From: SZAS-103 sp043747745
Lineage (GTDB): Bacteria; Pseudomonadota; Gammaproteobacteria; Xanthomonadales; Xanthomonadaceae
Reading direction: 5' to 3'
DNA: 64,000 bases
Assembly (NCBI GenBank): GCA_043747745.1
Contig: JAYTOP010000039.1
Span: 1 to 64,000 of the forward strand
This document shows, piece after piece, positions 41,203 to 52,343 of the stretch. Below the pieces are notes generated by a model. The model saw only the letters and a list, made by a program, of their open reading frames with translations. It made no database searches and had not been told where the DNA came from. The translations under genes were made by a program, and so were the position numbers. Numbering within the stretch: position 1 is the stretch's first letter; the number at the start of each line of letters is the position of its first letter.

Positions 41203-43443
41203 TCAGATCTCGAAGCGGTAGCTGAGTTTGATGAACAGCTGCTCGGTATCGCGCAGGCTGAACGCATCGCCAAGCACTTTGCCGACGCCCTGCGAGAATT
41301 CGTTGAAGCCGAATCCGCCGCGCACATACGCGATGTACAAGTCCGACAATGGCGCGAGTTCGTAGCGATAGCGGATCTGGAAGCCGAGGTTGCGCAGGCT
41401 GAAATCGGGTACCGTGTCGTTGCTCGCCACCGGGGTTCCATTCGGAGCAACGCGCCAGGCCTGGCGTGCACGCGCATTCAGCGCGATGGTTTCGAGCTTG
41501 ACGCGCAGTTCTTGCTTCGCGCTGATCGTCCACTGCATGCCGCCATTCAATTGCAGTGTATCGGCCTTGAACGTACCGAGCAGGTTGCCGCCCCTCCACA
41601 GCAGCCAGTCCGGGTTGTGCGTGCCATTCAACTCGGCATAGAAGCTGAGGTTGTCATTGACGAAATAGGTCGGGTTGAGGTCGAACTGGACAGCGCCATG
41701 CGTTGGGCCACCGAGGCCTTCGGCGGCGTAATTCACATTCCCGTAAAACGACCAATGGCCTTTGCGCGGCCAGAAACGTTCGTAGTAACCGTAGAGCTTG
41801 GCCGGCACAGCGACCGTACCGTTACCGCGGGTGATCAGGTCGTCCTGACCCGGCGTCAGGCCGTTGAACGAGAGGAATTCGCTGCCGCCGTCGCGGGTGT
41901 CGCTCGTGCGGCTGACCAGCCACGCATCGGCCAGCTTCAGGCCGTCGTCGTTGACCCGGCGCGATACCGCGACGTGCCAGTCGTGCGAGTTGTAGATCGA
42001 TTCCTTCGGCAGGTCGGTGAAGCGGCGGCCGATGTCGTAGCGCGCATAGTTGTAGTTGTTGCGCTGGAGGAAACCAAAATCGTTCAACTGCAGGTTGCGC
42101 CCCAGATGCTCGCCATAGAATTGCTGTCGCCAGCCGCCGCCCATGTCGTAGTCGATGCGGACCTGCCCGCCGCTGGCGACCGTTCTGTGACCGGCCTGGT
42201 CGATGCTTGATTCCACGAAAGCGGTATGCACGCCCAATTGCGCGTTCGGCGTCCAGCGATGATCGATTTCGTACACGGTCGCCTGACGATCGAGGAACGG
42301 CCGGTCCACCCGCGTGACCATCGCGCCGATGCCTTGCGTGGCGAAATCGCGGGTTCCGCGCAACGCGAAGAAATCGCGTCCGGCCGCATCGGCTTCGGTC
42401 GCGGCGAAGAATCCGTAATTGAATCCGCCGAGGCTGCCATTGGCCTTCACCGCCGCAGTCACATCACCTGCACCGGAGCCGTCGTCGGCCGCGCCACCAA
42501 CGCGACGCGTGTAGATCAGCCGGTTGGCATTGTTGAGCGAACCGAACGGCACGTCGAAGAAACTCTGGTTCTCGGTGAAGAACGGCCGCTTGTCGCTGAA
42601 GAAGGTTTCAACGGCGCTGAAATTGACGACGAGCTGATCGCTTTCGACCTGACCGAAATCCGGATTGAGGGTTCCGCTGAGCTGGAATTTACCGTTCGGC
42701 TTCCAGAACATGTCGGCGCCGGTGTCGAACGTCGTCTTGCCGCGCACATTGTCGTACAGCACCGACGCATACGGCGTGACCGCGAGCAGCGATGTGCTGA
42801 ACGCGGGCACTTCGACCTTGGCGAACGCGCTGAGGAAGCGCGGTTCTCCGCCAAAGATCGCCGGCCAGCCCATGCGCTCTCCGGTCGCGCCGACCACGCG
42901 GTCGAGTTGCAGTCCAAGCGTGCGCTTGCCGTCGTGTCCGTCCTTCATCGGCGCGATGTACCACGGGATCAGGATCTCGACCGACCAGGTATCGCCGTCT
43001 TCGCTGACGGCATGCTTCCAGTTGCCGTCCCAGTCGGAATTGAACTGGTTCTCGTTGGTGATTGTCTCGTCCTGGATGCTGTCCGACAGGCGCACCATGA
43101 AGTTGTAGCCGGCATGGCCGTCGCCATCGAAGTCCACATAGACGTTGACCCGGTCGGTCGGCGCGTCGGCATCGCGCGCTGTGCTCTGGCGCGTACGCGG
43201 CACGTTCGCCGGTTGCGTGTTGCGGAACGCGAACGCGAGCCCTTCGGGCGTCGCCAGCACCCAAGCCTCAGTCGGATACGGACTTGGCGCACGCGACAGC
43301 GGCTGGGTCAGGCGAAAGTCGGTGATGTGCTGCGCGCCGGCCCATTCGGCCGGGTCGATATGGCCATCGATCTGCACGGCGACGGCATTGGCGAAGAGCG
43401 CGTTGGCGGATACGAGCAGCAGCGGCAACATCAAGGCGCGCAT
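41203..43443 (-). CDS. DUF5916 outer-membrane protein with CBM9-like domain
   Basis: 746 residues from the ATG at 43443; a TTG start five codons upstream is possible. Signal peptide to about residue 20, then an N-terminal carbohydrate-binding CBM9-type beta-sandwich (IDGHIDPAEWAGAQHITDF ... VNVYVDFDGDGHAGYNF). The long C-terminal DUF5916 region contains FFTENQSFFDVPFGSLNN and alternating beta strands ending in LFIKLSYRFEI, a beta-barrel-like C terminus with terminal hydrophobic residue. Probably surface-exposed and involved in polymer handling; substrate unknown. Convergent with the small lipoprotein gene. Confidence 0.82.
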   Translation of the reverse strand: MRALMLPLLLVSANALFANAVAVQIDGHIDPAEWAGAQHITDFRLTQPLSRAPSPYPTEAWVLATPEGLAFAFRNTQPANVPRTRQSTARDADAPTDRVNVYVDFDGDGHAGYNFMVRLSDSIQDETITNENQFNSDWDGNWKHAVSEDGDTWSVEILIPWYIAPMKDGHDGKRTLGLQLDRVVGATGERMGWPAIFGGEPRFLSAFAKVEVPAFSTSLLAVTPYASVLYDNVRGKTTFDTGADMFWKPNGKFQLSGTLNPDFGQVESDQLVVNFSAVETFFSDKRPFFTENQSFFDVPFGSLNNANRLIYTRRVGGAADDGSGAGDVTAAVKANGSLGGFNYGFFAATEADAAGRDFFALRGTRDFATQGIGAMVTRVDRPFLDRQATVYEIDHRWTPNAQLGVHTAFVESSIDQAGHRTVASGGQVRIDYDMGGGWRQQFYGEHLGRNLQLNDFGFLQRNNYNYARYDIGRRFTDLPKESIYNSHDWHVAVSRRVNDDGLKLADAWLVSRTSDTRDGGSEFLSFNGLTPGQDDLITRGNGTVAVPAKLYGYYERFWPRKGHWSFYGNVNYAAEGLGGPTHGAVQFDLNPTYFVNDNLSFYAELNGTHNPDWLLWRGGNLLGTFKADTLQLNGGMQWTISAKQELRVKLETIALNARARQAWRVAPNGTPVASNDTVPDFSLRNLGFQIRYRYELAPLSDLYIAYVRGGFGFNEFSQGVGKVLGDAFSLRDTEQLFIKLSYRFEI

Positions 43444-43547
43444 GGCCGGAATCCGCAAGGTCGATGACTCCCTAGGTTACGTCTGTTCGGACATGCGCGA
43501 GACTGCCGGAAGTCATGGCAACCACGCGTTTCACTGTAACTGCGCAG

Positions 43548-44021
43548 TCAACGCTTGCGCTTGGGCTGCAGCATCGTCTCGGTGCATTTCGGCGAACCGC
43601 AGCGACAGGCCCAGATCGCCTTCAGGCGCGGGGTCTGGCGCTCTTCAAGCACGATGCCGTAGTTGTAGGTCAGCTCTTCGCCAGCCTTGATGGCGCGCTT
43701 GCTTTCGATGAACACGCGATCCTTGCGTCGGCTGCCGTCTTCGTCTTCCTCAAGCACCGCAGTGCAGCTCGGATCGCAGCCATGGTTGATCCAGCGCGCA
43801 TCGTTGCCATCGACATTGGCATCGAGGATGTACTTACCGTTGAGCGTGAACAGGAAGGTGTGGCCGGTCTCGGCGCTGCCGTCATACATGTTGTCGGCCT
43901 GGCGGTGGGTCATCAGCCTGCCCTTGTATTCGATCAGCCGCGTGTCGGCGGGAATGTCGGTCGCGGCGAACACGCCGTTGCCGTGGATCGCGGAGCGGCG
44001 CACCTGGATCTTGCGGGCCAT
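43548..44021 (-). CDS. SET-domain protein-lysine methyltransferase
   Basis: 157 residues. N-terminal SET start VRRSAIHGNGVFAATDIPAD, the RWINHGCDPSCTAVL pseudo-knot motif near 80, GEELTYNYGI near 118, and a post-SET cysteine cluster CRCGSPKC. These are all the pieces needed for S-adenosylmethionine-dependent lysine methylation. Bacterial SET proteins are less common, and targets here are unknown. It is divergent from the suf operon; the region between them (44022-44187) holds the suf promoter. Confidence 0.85.
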   Translation of the reverse strand: MARKIQVRRSAIHGNGVFAATDIPADTRLIEYKGRLMTHRQADNMYDGSAETGHTFLFTLNGKYILDANVDGNDARWINHGCDPSCTAVLEEDEDGSRRKDRVFIESKRAIKAGEELTYNYGIVLEERQTPRLKAIWACRCGSPKCTETMLQPKRKR

Positions 44022-44112
44022 GGGTGGTCCATGCGTTGGGGACGCCATTGTCGCCGCATGCACGGTCAGCGCAAGCCCCTTCGGCGCAGGGATGGCCGTG
44101 GTCGTGGCTGGT

Positions 44113-44141
44113 TTGAGCACGGGATGCTTAAAGCGTACAAT
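44113..44141 (+). promoter_or_regulatory. Predicted suf operon promoter
   Basis: TTGAGC (44113-44118), a 17-base spacer, then TACAAT (44136-44141): close to the sigma-70 consensus, giving a start near 44148. Immediately downstream CGGTACGGATTAAACCG (44145-44161) has CGGT/ACCG half-sites and could be an Rrf2 operator. A run of nine Cs follows (44161-44169) in the 5' leader. Operator assignment is inference. Confidence 0.6.
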
Positions 44142-44187
44142 TTCGGTACGGATTAAACCGCCCCCCCCCTCCGACTGGCCCGCCGCC

Positions 44188-44643
44188 ATGCTCCGCGTCA
44201 CCAAACTCACCGACTACGCAAGCCTCGTCCTGACCGTCCTGGCCAGCGCGCCCGAACGCGTCCACAGCGCGGCCGAACTCGCCGAACGCGCGCACCTGGA
44301 AGTGCCGACCGTGAGCAAGCTGCTGAAGTCGCTGGCGCAGGCCGGGCTGGTCGAAGGCTTTCGCGGCAGCGCGGGCGGCTACCGGCTCGCGCGCGCGGCC
44401 GACACGATCAGCCTGATCGCCATCGTCGAGGCCATCGAAGGCCCGCTCGGCATGACCGAATGCAGCCTCCACGACAGCAATTGCGGCATCCAGGACCACT
44501 GCGGCGTGCGTGCGAACTGGCGGCGCATCAACGACGTCGTAGCCGATGCGCTGCGCGAGGTCACGCTGGCGCAGATGCTCGCACCGGCGACGCGGATGCC
44601 ACGCGCACGCAAGACTATTCCATTGCAACTTGCGACGGGCTGA
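44188..44643 (+). CDS. Rrf2-family Fe-S regulator of the SUF system
   Basis: 151 residues. Winged-helix N-terminal part (MLRVTKLTDYASLVLTVLAS, AELAERAHLEVPTVSKLLKSL, GFRGSAGGYRLAR). Three cysteines at about 92, 99 and 105 (ECSLHDSNCGIQDHC) fit an Fe-S ligand set as in IscR-type proteins. It probably senses cluster status and represses its own operon. It starts the suf cluster, five bases before sufB. No ribosome-binding site is apparent between the poly-C run and the ATG. Confidence 0.9.
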   Translation: MLRVTKLTDYASLVLTVLASAPERVHSAAELAERAHLEVPTVSKLLKSLAQAGLVEGFRGSAGGYRLARAADTISLIAIVEAIEGPLGMTECSLHDSNCGIQDHCGVRANWRRINDVVADALREVTLAQMLAPATRMPRARKTIPLQLATG

Positions 44644-44648
44644 TCCAG

Positions 44649-46084
<1,436 letters not shown>

Positions 46085-46088
<4 letters not shown>

Positions 46089-46483
46089 AATCGATACTGG
46101 CATCCGCGCTGATTTTTCTTGTGGCTGCTGCGGGTGCACAGGCCGGTGCGCAAACTATGGACTGCAAGACGTTCGACCTCGTGGGCATGGAATCCATCGC
46201 GTCGCCACGCGAGCAAGTATCCGATGGACTACAGCATCGTGTCACCGTCATCATCAGGCTACGGATCGATGGATCCTTTGAAGACGTAAAGGTCGATAAA
46301 TCGTCGCAAAATCTAGGCTACGATCGCGCGGCCGTCGAACATGCAAAAAGGATGCGCCTGTCTGGAGTCTGCCTGCATCAAGCTCGCGGCCTGTTGTACA
46401 TCCAATACCTCTTTCGCGCATTCAACGAGCCTGGGAAGAACGAAATCGAGCACATCTGGCGCGAGTCGTCGAACGCGAAGTAG
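46085..46483 (+). CDS. Exported TonB C-terminal-like protein inside the suf operon
   Basis: 132 residues. Signal peptide MKSILASALIFLVAAAGAQA, then a TonB_C-like fold: VTVIIRLRIDGSFEDVKVDK, YDRAAVEHAKRMRLSG, LLYIQYLFRAF. There is no transmembrane anchor or Pro-rich linker, so it is not a working TonB; such short periplasmic relatives have no defined role. Its ATG overlaps the sufB stop (ATGA). It is followed by a REP-like hairpin that includes its stop codon. Its presence between sufB and sufC is unusual, since these two are normally adjacent. Confidence 0.7.
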
Positions 46484-46532
46484 CGTGCGCTGCACGCACG
46501 TACCTATGCATCGTGCGCGAAACGCACGCTAC
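46480..46532. repeat. REP-like element between TonB_C-like gene and sufC
   Basis: GTAGCGTGCG (46480-46489) pairs perfectly with CGCACGCTAC (46523-46532). Inner halves also self-pair (GTGCGCTGCACGCAC; CGTGCGCGAAACGCACG). The left arm includes the stop codon of the TonB_C-like gene, and sufC starts 12 bases after the right arm. It could trim or stabilise the suf mRNA and lower sufC output. Confidence 0.75.
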
Positions 46533-46543
46533 GGAAAACTGAC

Positions 46544-47310
<767 letters not shown>

Positions 47311-47314
<4 letters not shown>

Positions 47315-48597
47315 GCGTCGCACTGCTCGATTCGTTGAAGGCCGGCTTCGATGCGTCGCCATCCGCGCCGGACGACGTCCGACGCGAAGCGTTCGCGGCC
47401 GCGCTCGCGGATGGTCTTCCGACAGCGCGTGCCGAACGCTGGAAATACACATCGCTGCGCGCGCTGGAACGACGCTCGTTCGTGGCTTCCGCATCACTGC
47501 TGTCGCTCGTGGATGCGGCAATGCTTACGGGCATTCCTGCGCCACGACTGGTATTCGTCAATGGTCGTTTCGATGCGCCGTTGTCGGACATCGCCGCGTT
47601 GCCCGAAGGCGTCGCCCTGCGCCCGCTCGCGCAGGCGCTCGCGGATGGCGATGCGCGCGAAACCGGTTTCCTCGCGCGGCGTTTCGCGCACGCCGACGAA
47701 ACATTCGCCAGGCTCAATGCCGCACTCGCCAACGACGGCGCGATGCTCAGCGTCGCGGAAAATGTCCGTGTCGAAGCACCCATCCACCTGGTTTTCATCG
47801 GTGCGCCTGCGGATACCGACATCGCGTGGCACGCGCGCAGCCTGATCGAACTGCAGCGTGGCGCAACACTCGCGGTCGTCGAACATCACCTGGCGTCCGG
47901 TGACCATGCGCATCTCGGCAATGCGCTGTTGCATGTGCATCTGGCAGCAGGTTCGCGCTTGCGGCATGCGCGCATCCAAGACGATGCGATTCGCGGGACG
48001 CTGATCGCACGCACCGACGCGGTGCTCGCGCGCGACGCACTGTATCGGCGTGTCGACCTCGAACTCGGCGCTGCGTTGTCGCGCCACGAATTGAACGTGC
48101 GGCTCGAAGGCGAAGGTGCGCGGCTTGCCGCCAATGGCGTGCTGCTCGCAGATGGAAAGCGCCATATCGACACCCGCCTCGGCATCGAACACATCGCGCG
48201 CGACACGTCCTGCGACCTCGCATGGCGCGGCCTCGCATCCGGTCGCGGACGCGCGGTGTTCCATGGCGGCATCACGATCCGCGCCGGTGCCGATGGCAGC
48301 GACGCAAGGTTGTCGAACAAGAACCTGTTGCTGTCCGAAGGCGCCGAGATCGATGCGCAGCCCGTGCTCGAAATCCACGCCGACGAAGTCAAGGCCGCGC
48401 ACGGCGCGACCGTCGGACGGCTCGACGAAACGGCGCTGTTTTATTTGCGTTCGCGCGGACTGCCGCTCGTTGAAGCGCGTCGGTTGCTGACCGCCGCATT
48501 CTGTCGCGAAACCTTGATCGTTCTGGACGATGCAACACTTGTCGAGACGCTGGGTGCGAGCCTGGATGCTGCGCTCGCCAGGCTGGAGGTCGCATGA
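47311..48597 (+). CDS. sufD: Fe-S cluster assembly protein SufD
   Basis: 428 residues, the SufB paralogue in the SufBC2D scaffold. An N-terminal helical part with TARAERWKYTSLRALERRSF is followed by the parallel beta-helix domain. The C-terminal block VKAAHGATVGRLDETALFYLRSRGL (written here in two parts in the protein: HGATVGRL and DETALFYLRSRG) is the SufD hallmark and includes the conserved His used with SufB. Starts on the sufC stop and ends overlapping sufS. Confidence 0.95.
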
Positions 48598-49847
48598 GCG
48601 TCCACGACGCACAGCCGCGCGATGGCGCCAGGAACATCGACTGGAAGCACGTCCGCGCCGACTTCCCGATCCTCACGCGCGAAGTGCACGGCAAACCGCT
48701 GGTGTATCTGGACTCGGCGAACACGGGCCAGAAGCCCGCATGCGTGATCGCCGCGGTGGATCGCTACTACCGCACCTACAACGCGAACGTCTCGCGCGCG
48801 GTGCACACGCTTGGTGAGCAGGCGACGACCGCGTACGAAGCGAGCCGCAACAAGCTTGCCGCGCACTTGAACGTCCATCGCAACGACCTAATCCTCACCA
48901 GCGGCACCACGATGGCGATCAATCTCGTCGCGTATTCGTGGGCATTGCCGATGTTGAAGGCCGGCGATGCAATCCTGCTCACGCGCATGGAACATCACGC
49001 GAACATCGTGCCGTGGCAACTCATCGCCGAACGCACCGGCGCAACGATCAAGGTCGCGGAGATCACACCCGACGGCATGCTCGACCTTGACTCGCTGTAC
49101 AAGGCGATGACGCCTGAGGTGAAACTGCTCGGCGTCACCCATGTGTCGAACGTGCTCGGCACGGTGAATCCGGTGCGCGCGATCTGCCGTGAAGCGCGCC
49201 GTCGCGGCATCATCACTGTCATCGATGGCTCGCAGGCGTTGCCGCATCGCACCGTGGACATCCCCGCGATCGACTGCGACTTCTATGCGTTCACCGGCCA
49301 CAAGATGTGCGGCCCGACCGGCACCGGAGGACTTTGGGCACGACGCGAGCACCTCGTCGCGATGCCGCCGTTCTTCGGTGGCGGCGAGATGATCAAGGAA
49401 GTCCGTTTCGAAGGCACTGTGTTCAACGACCCACCGCACAAGTTCGAAGCCGGTACGCCGAACATCGCCGGATTCATCGGTCTTGGCGCTGCGGTTGATT
49501 ATCTCGACGCGCTCGGCATGGTGAACGTGGATGCGCGCGAACAGGAATTGCTTGCGCATGCGACCGAAGCATTAACCAAAATCGACGGCCTGCGCATCAT
49601 CGGCACCGCACCTGACAAGGCCGCGGTGATCTCGTTTCTGCTCGAGGGCGCGCACGCGCACGACCTCGCAACCCTGCTTGATCTCGAAGGCGTCGCCGTG
49701 CGTTCGGGCCACCACTGCGCGCACCCGCTGATGCGGTTCTACGGCGTCGCCGCGACCTGCCGCGCGTCGTTCGCGTTCTACAACACGCACGCCGAGATCG
49801 AAGCCTTCATCGTGGCATTGCTCAAGGCGCGCAAGCTGCTGGGCTAG
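48594..49847 (+). CDS. sufS: Cysteine desulfurase SufS
   Basis: 417 residues. PLP enzyme that takes sulfur from L-cysteine for cluster assembly. PLP lysine in YAFTGHKMCGPTGTGG; catalytic Cys near 375 in RSGHHCAHPLM, followed by CRASFAFYNTHAEI as in type II desulfurases. No sufE or sufU partner is encoded next to it, so the sulfur acceptor must be elsewhere or provided by SufBCD directly. Overlaps the sufD stop (ATGA). Confidence 0.96.
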   Translation: MSVHDAQPRDGARNIDWKHVRADFPILTREVHGKPLVYLDSANTGQKPACVIAAVDRYYRTYNANVSRAVHTLGEQATTAYEASRNKLAAHLNVHRNDLILTSGTTMAINLVAYSWALPMLKAGDAILLTRMEHHANIVPWQLIAERTGATIKVAEITPDGMLDLDSLYKAMTPEVKLLGVTHVSNVLGTVNPVRAICREARRRGIITVIDGSQALPHRTVDIPAIDCDFYAFTGHKMCGPTGTGGLWARREHLVAMPPFFGGGEMIKEVRFEGTVFNDPPHKFEAGTPNIAGFIGLGAAVDYLDALGMVNVDAREQELLAHATEALTKIDGLRIIGTAPDKAAVISFLLEGAHAHDLATLLDLEGVAVRSGHHCAHPLMRFYGVAATCRASFAFYNTHAEIEAFIVALLKARKLLG

Positions 49848-49871
49848 ACTGGAGCTACGATCGGAGCCGCC

Positions 49872-50150
49872 ATGACTGGACCTGGAAACGACACCCATGA
49901 CCTGCTGCGCGAAATCCGCGACCAGCAGCGCCTGCAACTCGAGCGCCAGGCCGAAGCGCTGGCGATGCAGCGCGAACACTACGAGATCGCCAAGCGCCAA
50001 TTCGAGCGCGCAGAACGCCTGCAGGAGCGCGCCGAGCAATTGCAGGTGCGCAGCGCCGGCGTTGTCGCATTCGCCCGCAAGTTGTTGTGGGTGATCCTGC
50101 CGCTGATCCTGTTCCTCGTTCTCATCCTGCTATGGACACTGTTCCGATGA
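49872..50150 (+). CDS. Small coiled-coil tail-anchored membrane protein
   Basis: 92 residues: a Gln/Arg/Glu-rich coiled coil (about 8-60, RQFERAERLQERAEQLQ) and a single C-terminal membrane helix (LLWVILPLILFLVLILLWTLF). No known family. It follows sufS by 24 bases and overlaps the next gene by four, so it belongs to the suf transcript. Tail-anchored topology puts the coiled coil in the cytoplasm. Role unknown. Confidence 0.7.
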   Translation: MTGPGNDTHDLLREIRDQQRLQLERQAEALAMQREHYEIAKRQFERAERLQERAEQLQVRSAGVVAFARKLLWVILPLILFLVLILLWTLFR

Positions 50151-50689
50151 CCCTGCAACTCCGCGCCGCAACCCTTGCCGATGTCGACGCCATCGTCGCG
50201 TTGGTCGAGTCCGCATATCGCGGCGACGCGAGCCGTGCTGGATGGACCACCGAAGCCGACTTCCTCGATGGCCGACGCACCGGCCCCGACGACGTGCTTG
50301 CGCAAATTGAACGCCCGCACAGCCTCATCCTGCTGGCCGAACGTCCTTCGACAGTCTCAGGACAGGTTGGCGCATTGCTCGCCTGCGCGCACGTCGCCGA
50401 TGAGGATCTCGCAGGCTATTTCGGCATGTTCTCGGTACAGCCCGGCCTGCAGAACACCGGCATCGGCAAGTCCATGCTCGCCGAGGCCGAACGCATCGCA
50501 CGCGATGAATGGACTCTGTCGACCATGAAGATGACCGTGATCGACATCCGCGCCGAACTGATCGCCTGGTACGAACGTCGCGGTTATCGGCGCACCGGCA
50601 TCACCAAACCGTTTCCCTACGGCGATGCGCGGTTCGGAATTCCGAAGAGAGACGACCTGCGTTTCGAGATCCTGGAAAAAATGTTATGA
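50147..50689 (+). CDS. GNAT-family acetyltransferase
   Basis: 180 residues. The N-terminal LRAATLADVDAIVALVESAY and the acetyl-CoA motif FGMFSVQPGLQNTGIGKSML (loop Q-N-T-G-I-G-K) mark a GNAT. WYERRGYRRTG near the C terminus completes the fold. Substrate unknown. The ATG at 50147 overlaps the preceding stop; an upstream ATG at 50132 is possible. Overlaps the Rieske gene by four bases, so the pair is coupled. Confidence 0.88.
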   Translation: MTLQLRAATLADVDAIVALVESAYRGDASRAGWTTEADFLDGRRTGPDDVLAQIERPHSLILLAERPSTVSGQVGALLACAHVADEDLAGYFGMFSVQPGLQNTGIGKSMLAEAERIARDEWTLSTMKMTVIDIRAELIAWYERRGYRRTGITKPFPYGDARFGIPKRDDLRFEILEKML

Positions 50690-51003
50690 CGGATTGGGTG
50701 CGCGTCTGCGCCACGTCCGAACTGGCACCCGGCGAACACGCGGTCGCGTGGTATGGCGATACGCCGATCGTGGTGTTCAACGTGGACGGCGATTACTTCG
50801 CGCTGGAGGATCGCTGCAGCCACGAGGATTTCGAGCTCAGCGGCGGTATCCAGGACGGCAACACCGTTGAATGCACGTTGCACGGCGCGCGCTTCGATCT
50901 GCGCAGCGGCGAGGCGCTGTGCGCGCCGGCCTACGTTCCGGTTCCGAAATTTCCGGTGAAAGTCGAAGACGGCGCGGTGTGGACGCGCGACGATCGCTGC
51001 TGA
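50686..51003 (+). CDS. Rieske [2Fe-2S] ferredoxin-like protein
   Basis: 105 residues. Both ligand boxes are present: C44-x-H46 in DRCSHEDFE and C63-x2-H66 in ECTLHGARFD. Soluble, with no signal peptide, resembling the NirD/ferredoxin subunit type. It likely passes electrons to an unidentified oxygenase or reductase. As the last gene of the suf transcript it is a probable client of the Fe-S assembly genes before it. Confidence 0.9.
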   Translation: MTDWVRVCATSELAPGEHAVAWYGDTPIVVFNVDGDYFALEDRCSHEDFELSGGIQDGNTVECTLHGARFDLRSGEALCAPAYVPVPKFPVKVEDGAVWTRDDRC

Positions 51004-51028
51004 TCGGATCCAATGACCCTCCAACGCT

Positions 51029-51640
51029 TCACGCGTTGCGTTGTACCTTCACCAGCACCACATCGCCGCCGCCATTGAGGATGCTGCGTGCGGCCACATC
51101 GTTGGCGCCCGCATCCAGCAGCGCGGTATCGCCTGCATTCAAACTTTCGAGCTCATCGCCGGACTTGACGGTCGCGCGGCCCGCGATGAGGTGGATCGCC
51201 CATACGACGCCGGTCTCGGCGAAGAACACCATCGAGCCGACCAGCGGCCGGTGAAAGACCTGCATCGTGCAGCGGTCGCGGCGCACCATCGCATTGAAGT
51301 CGGTCGTCGGACCGTCCAGCAAGCGGCATTGCAGGCTACGCTCGCCCGCGAATGCGATCCGGCCATGCGGCGGCGTGACGGCACTGGTTTCGCCATCGTC
51401 GAATCGCAGTTCCATGCCGTGGCCAGACAGCAGCAGCAGCACGCGGTCGCAGCCGGGGAATGCGGAGAACGCGCAGTCGTTATCAACCTCGGCGATCGAT
51501 AGCCGCCAATCCCATGGTTGTGCAGATGCGTCGGCGGATTCTTTCGCAGGGGCCTGCGCGAATATTTCCCGCGTCCAGCCAAGCCCGTTGCGCCAGCGTT
51601 CGCGGCGATAATCGTTGGCTGGAATCAGTCTGAGCGGCAT
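51029..51640 (-). CDS. HutD/Ves-family cupin protein
   Basis: 203 residues. Double cupin-like fold typical of HutD: RWRNGLGWTREIF near 16, WDWRLSIAEVDNDCAFSAFPG near 43, and LLLLSGHGMELRF. The family often accompanies histidine-use genes but none are nearby. The biochemical role is not established. Convergent with the suf transcript, 25 bases after the Rieske stop. Confidence 0.85.
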   Translation of the reverse strand: MPLRLIPANDYRRERWRNGLGWTREIFAQAPAKESADASAQPWDWRLSIAEVDNDCAFSAFPGCDRVLLLLSGHGMELRFDDGETSAVTPPHGRIAFAGERSLQCRLLDGPTTDFNAMVRRDRCTMQVFHRPLVGSMVFFAETGVVWAIHLIAGRATVKSGDELESLNAGDTALLDAGANDVAARSILNGGGDVVLVKVQRNA

Positions 51641-51738
51641 CGTTTCATTCTAGCCGAGCTTGCCGCCCCCACTCCAATGGACCACCCGATGCGCATCCAT
51701 GCGCACCGGGTGGCTGGTCGATACGAATCGATGCGAAC

Positions 51739-52143
51739 TCAGCGCTTCGCTGCCGGTGCCGTCGCCGCGACACCGCCAACCACGATGCGGTCGCGGTTCT
51801 TCTCGATGGTCTTCAGGCCGACGCCTTTGACTTCCGCGAGTTGTTCCGCCGTATGGAATGCGCCGTGCTGCTTGCGATAGGCCACGATCGCGGCGGCCTT
51901 GGATGGACCGATATTGATCAAGGCCTGGTTGATCGCGGTGGCATCGGCGGTGTTGATGTTGACCTTCATCGCGGGTTTGCCCGAGGGTTTGCCGTGCGCG
52001 GGTCTGGCATGGCCTGCAGTCGAACCCGCAGCGACAACGGCCGCCTTGTTGGCTGGTGCGGCCTTGCCCGTGCTGGCGTGGGCACCGCCGATCAGTAGCA
52101 GCGACAGCGCGACGGTCTGGAGGATCGATTTGAAGTTGTTCAT
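51739..52143 (-). CDS. ComEA-like helix-hairpin-helix protein
   Basis: 134 residues from the ATG at 52143 with AGGAG about 9 bases upstream. Signal peptide (SILQTVALSLLLIGGAHA), an Ala/Lys-rich spacer, then the ComEA helix-hairpin-helix: VNINTADATAINQALINIG, GPSKAAAIVAYRKQ, VKGVGLKTIEKNRDRI. Exported HhH proteins of this kind bind DNA in the periplasm during natural uptake. No other competence gene is nearby. Confidence 0.85.
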   Translation of the reverse strand: MNNFKSILQTVALSLLLIGGAHASTGKAAPANKAAVVAAGSTAGHARPAHGKPSGKPAMKVNINTADATAINQALINIGPSKAAAIVAYRKQHGAFHTAEQLAEVKGVGLKTIEKNRDRIVVGGVAATAPAAKR

Positions 52144-52343
52144 GGTGGCATCTCCTGGTCTGGTGGGTGGTCTTTCCGGAAGCGTCTTCGCGTCCGGTAA
52201 AGACAGTCTCCACGTTGCTCGGCCCGCGCCGTATCGCCGGATTGCGCAACCGTGCCTGCGACTGCGACGCATCGTCCCGTCGGAGTTTTCCTACCCCGGC
52301 CGACGACAGGAGTAAACTGCATGTCCCCGCAAGGAATCGCCAC

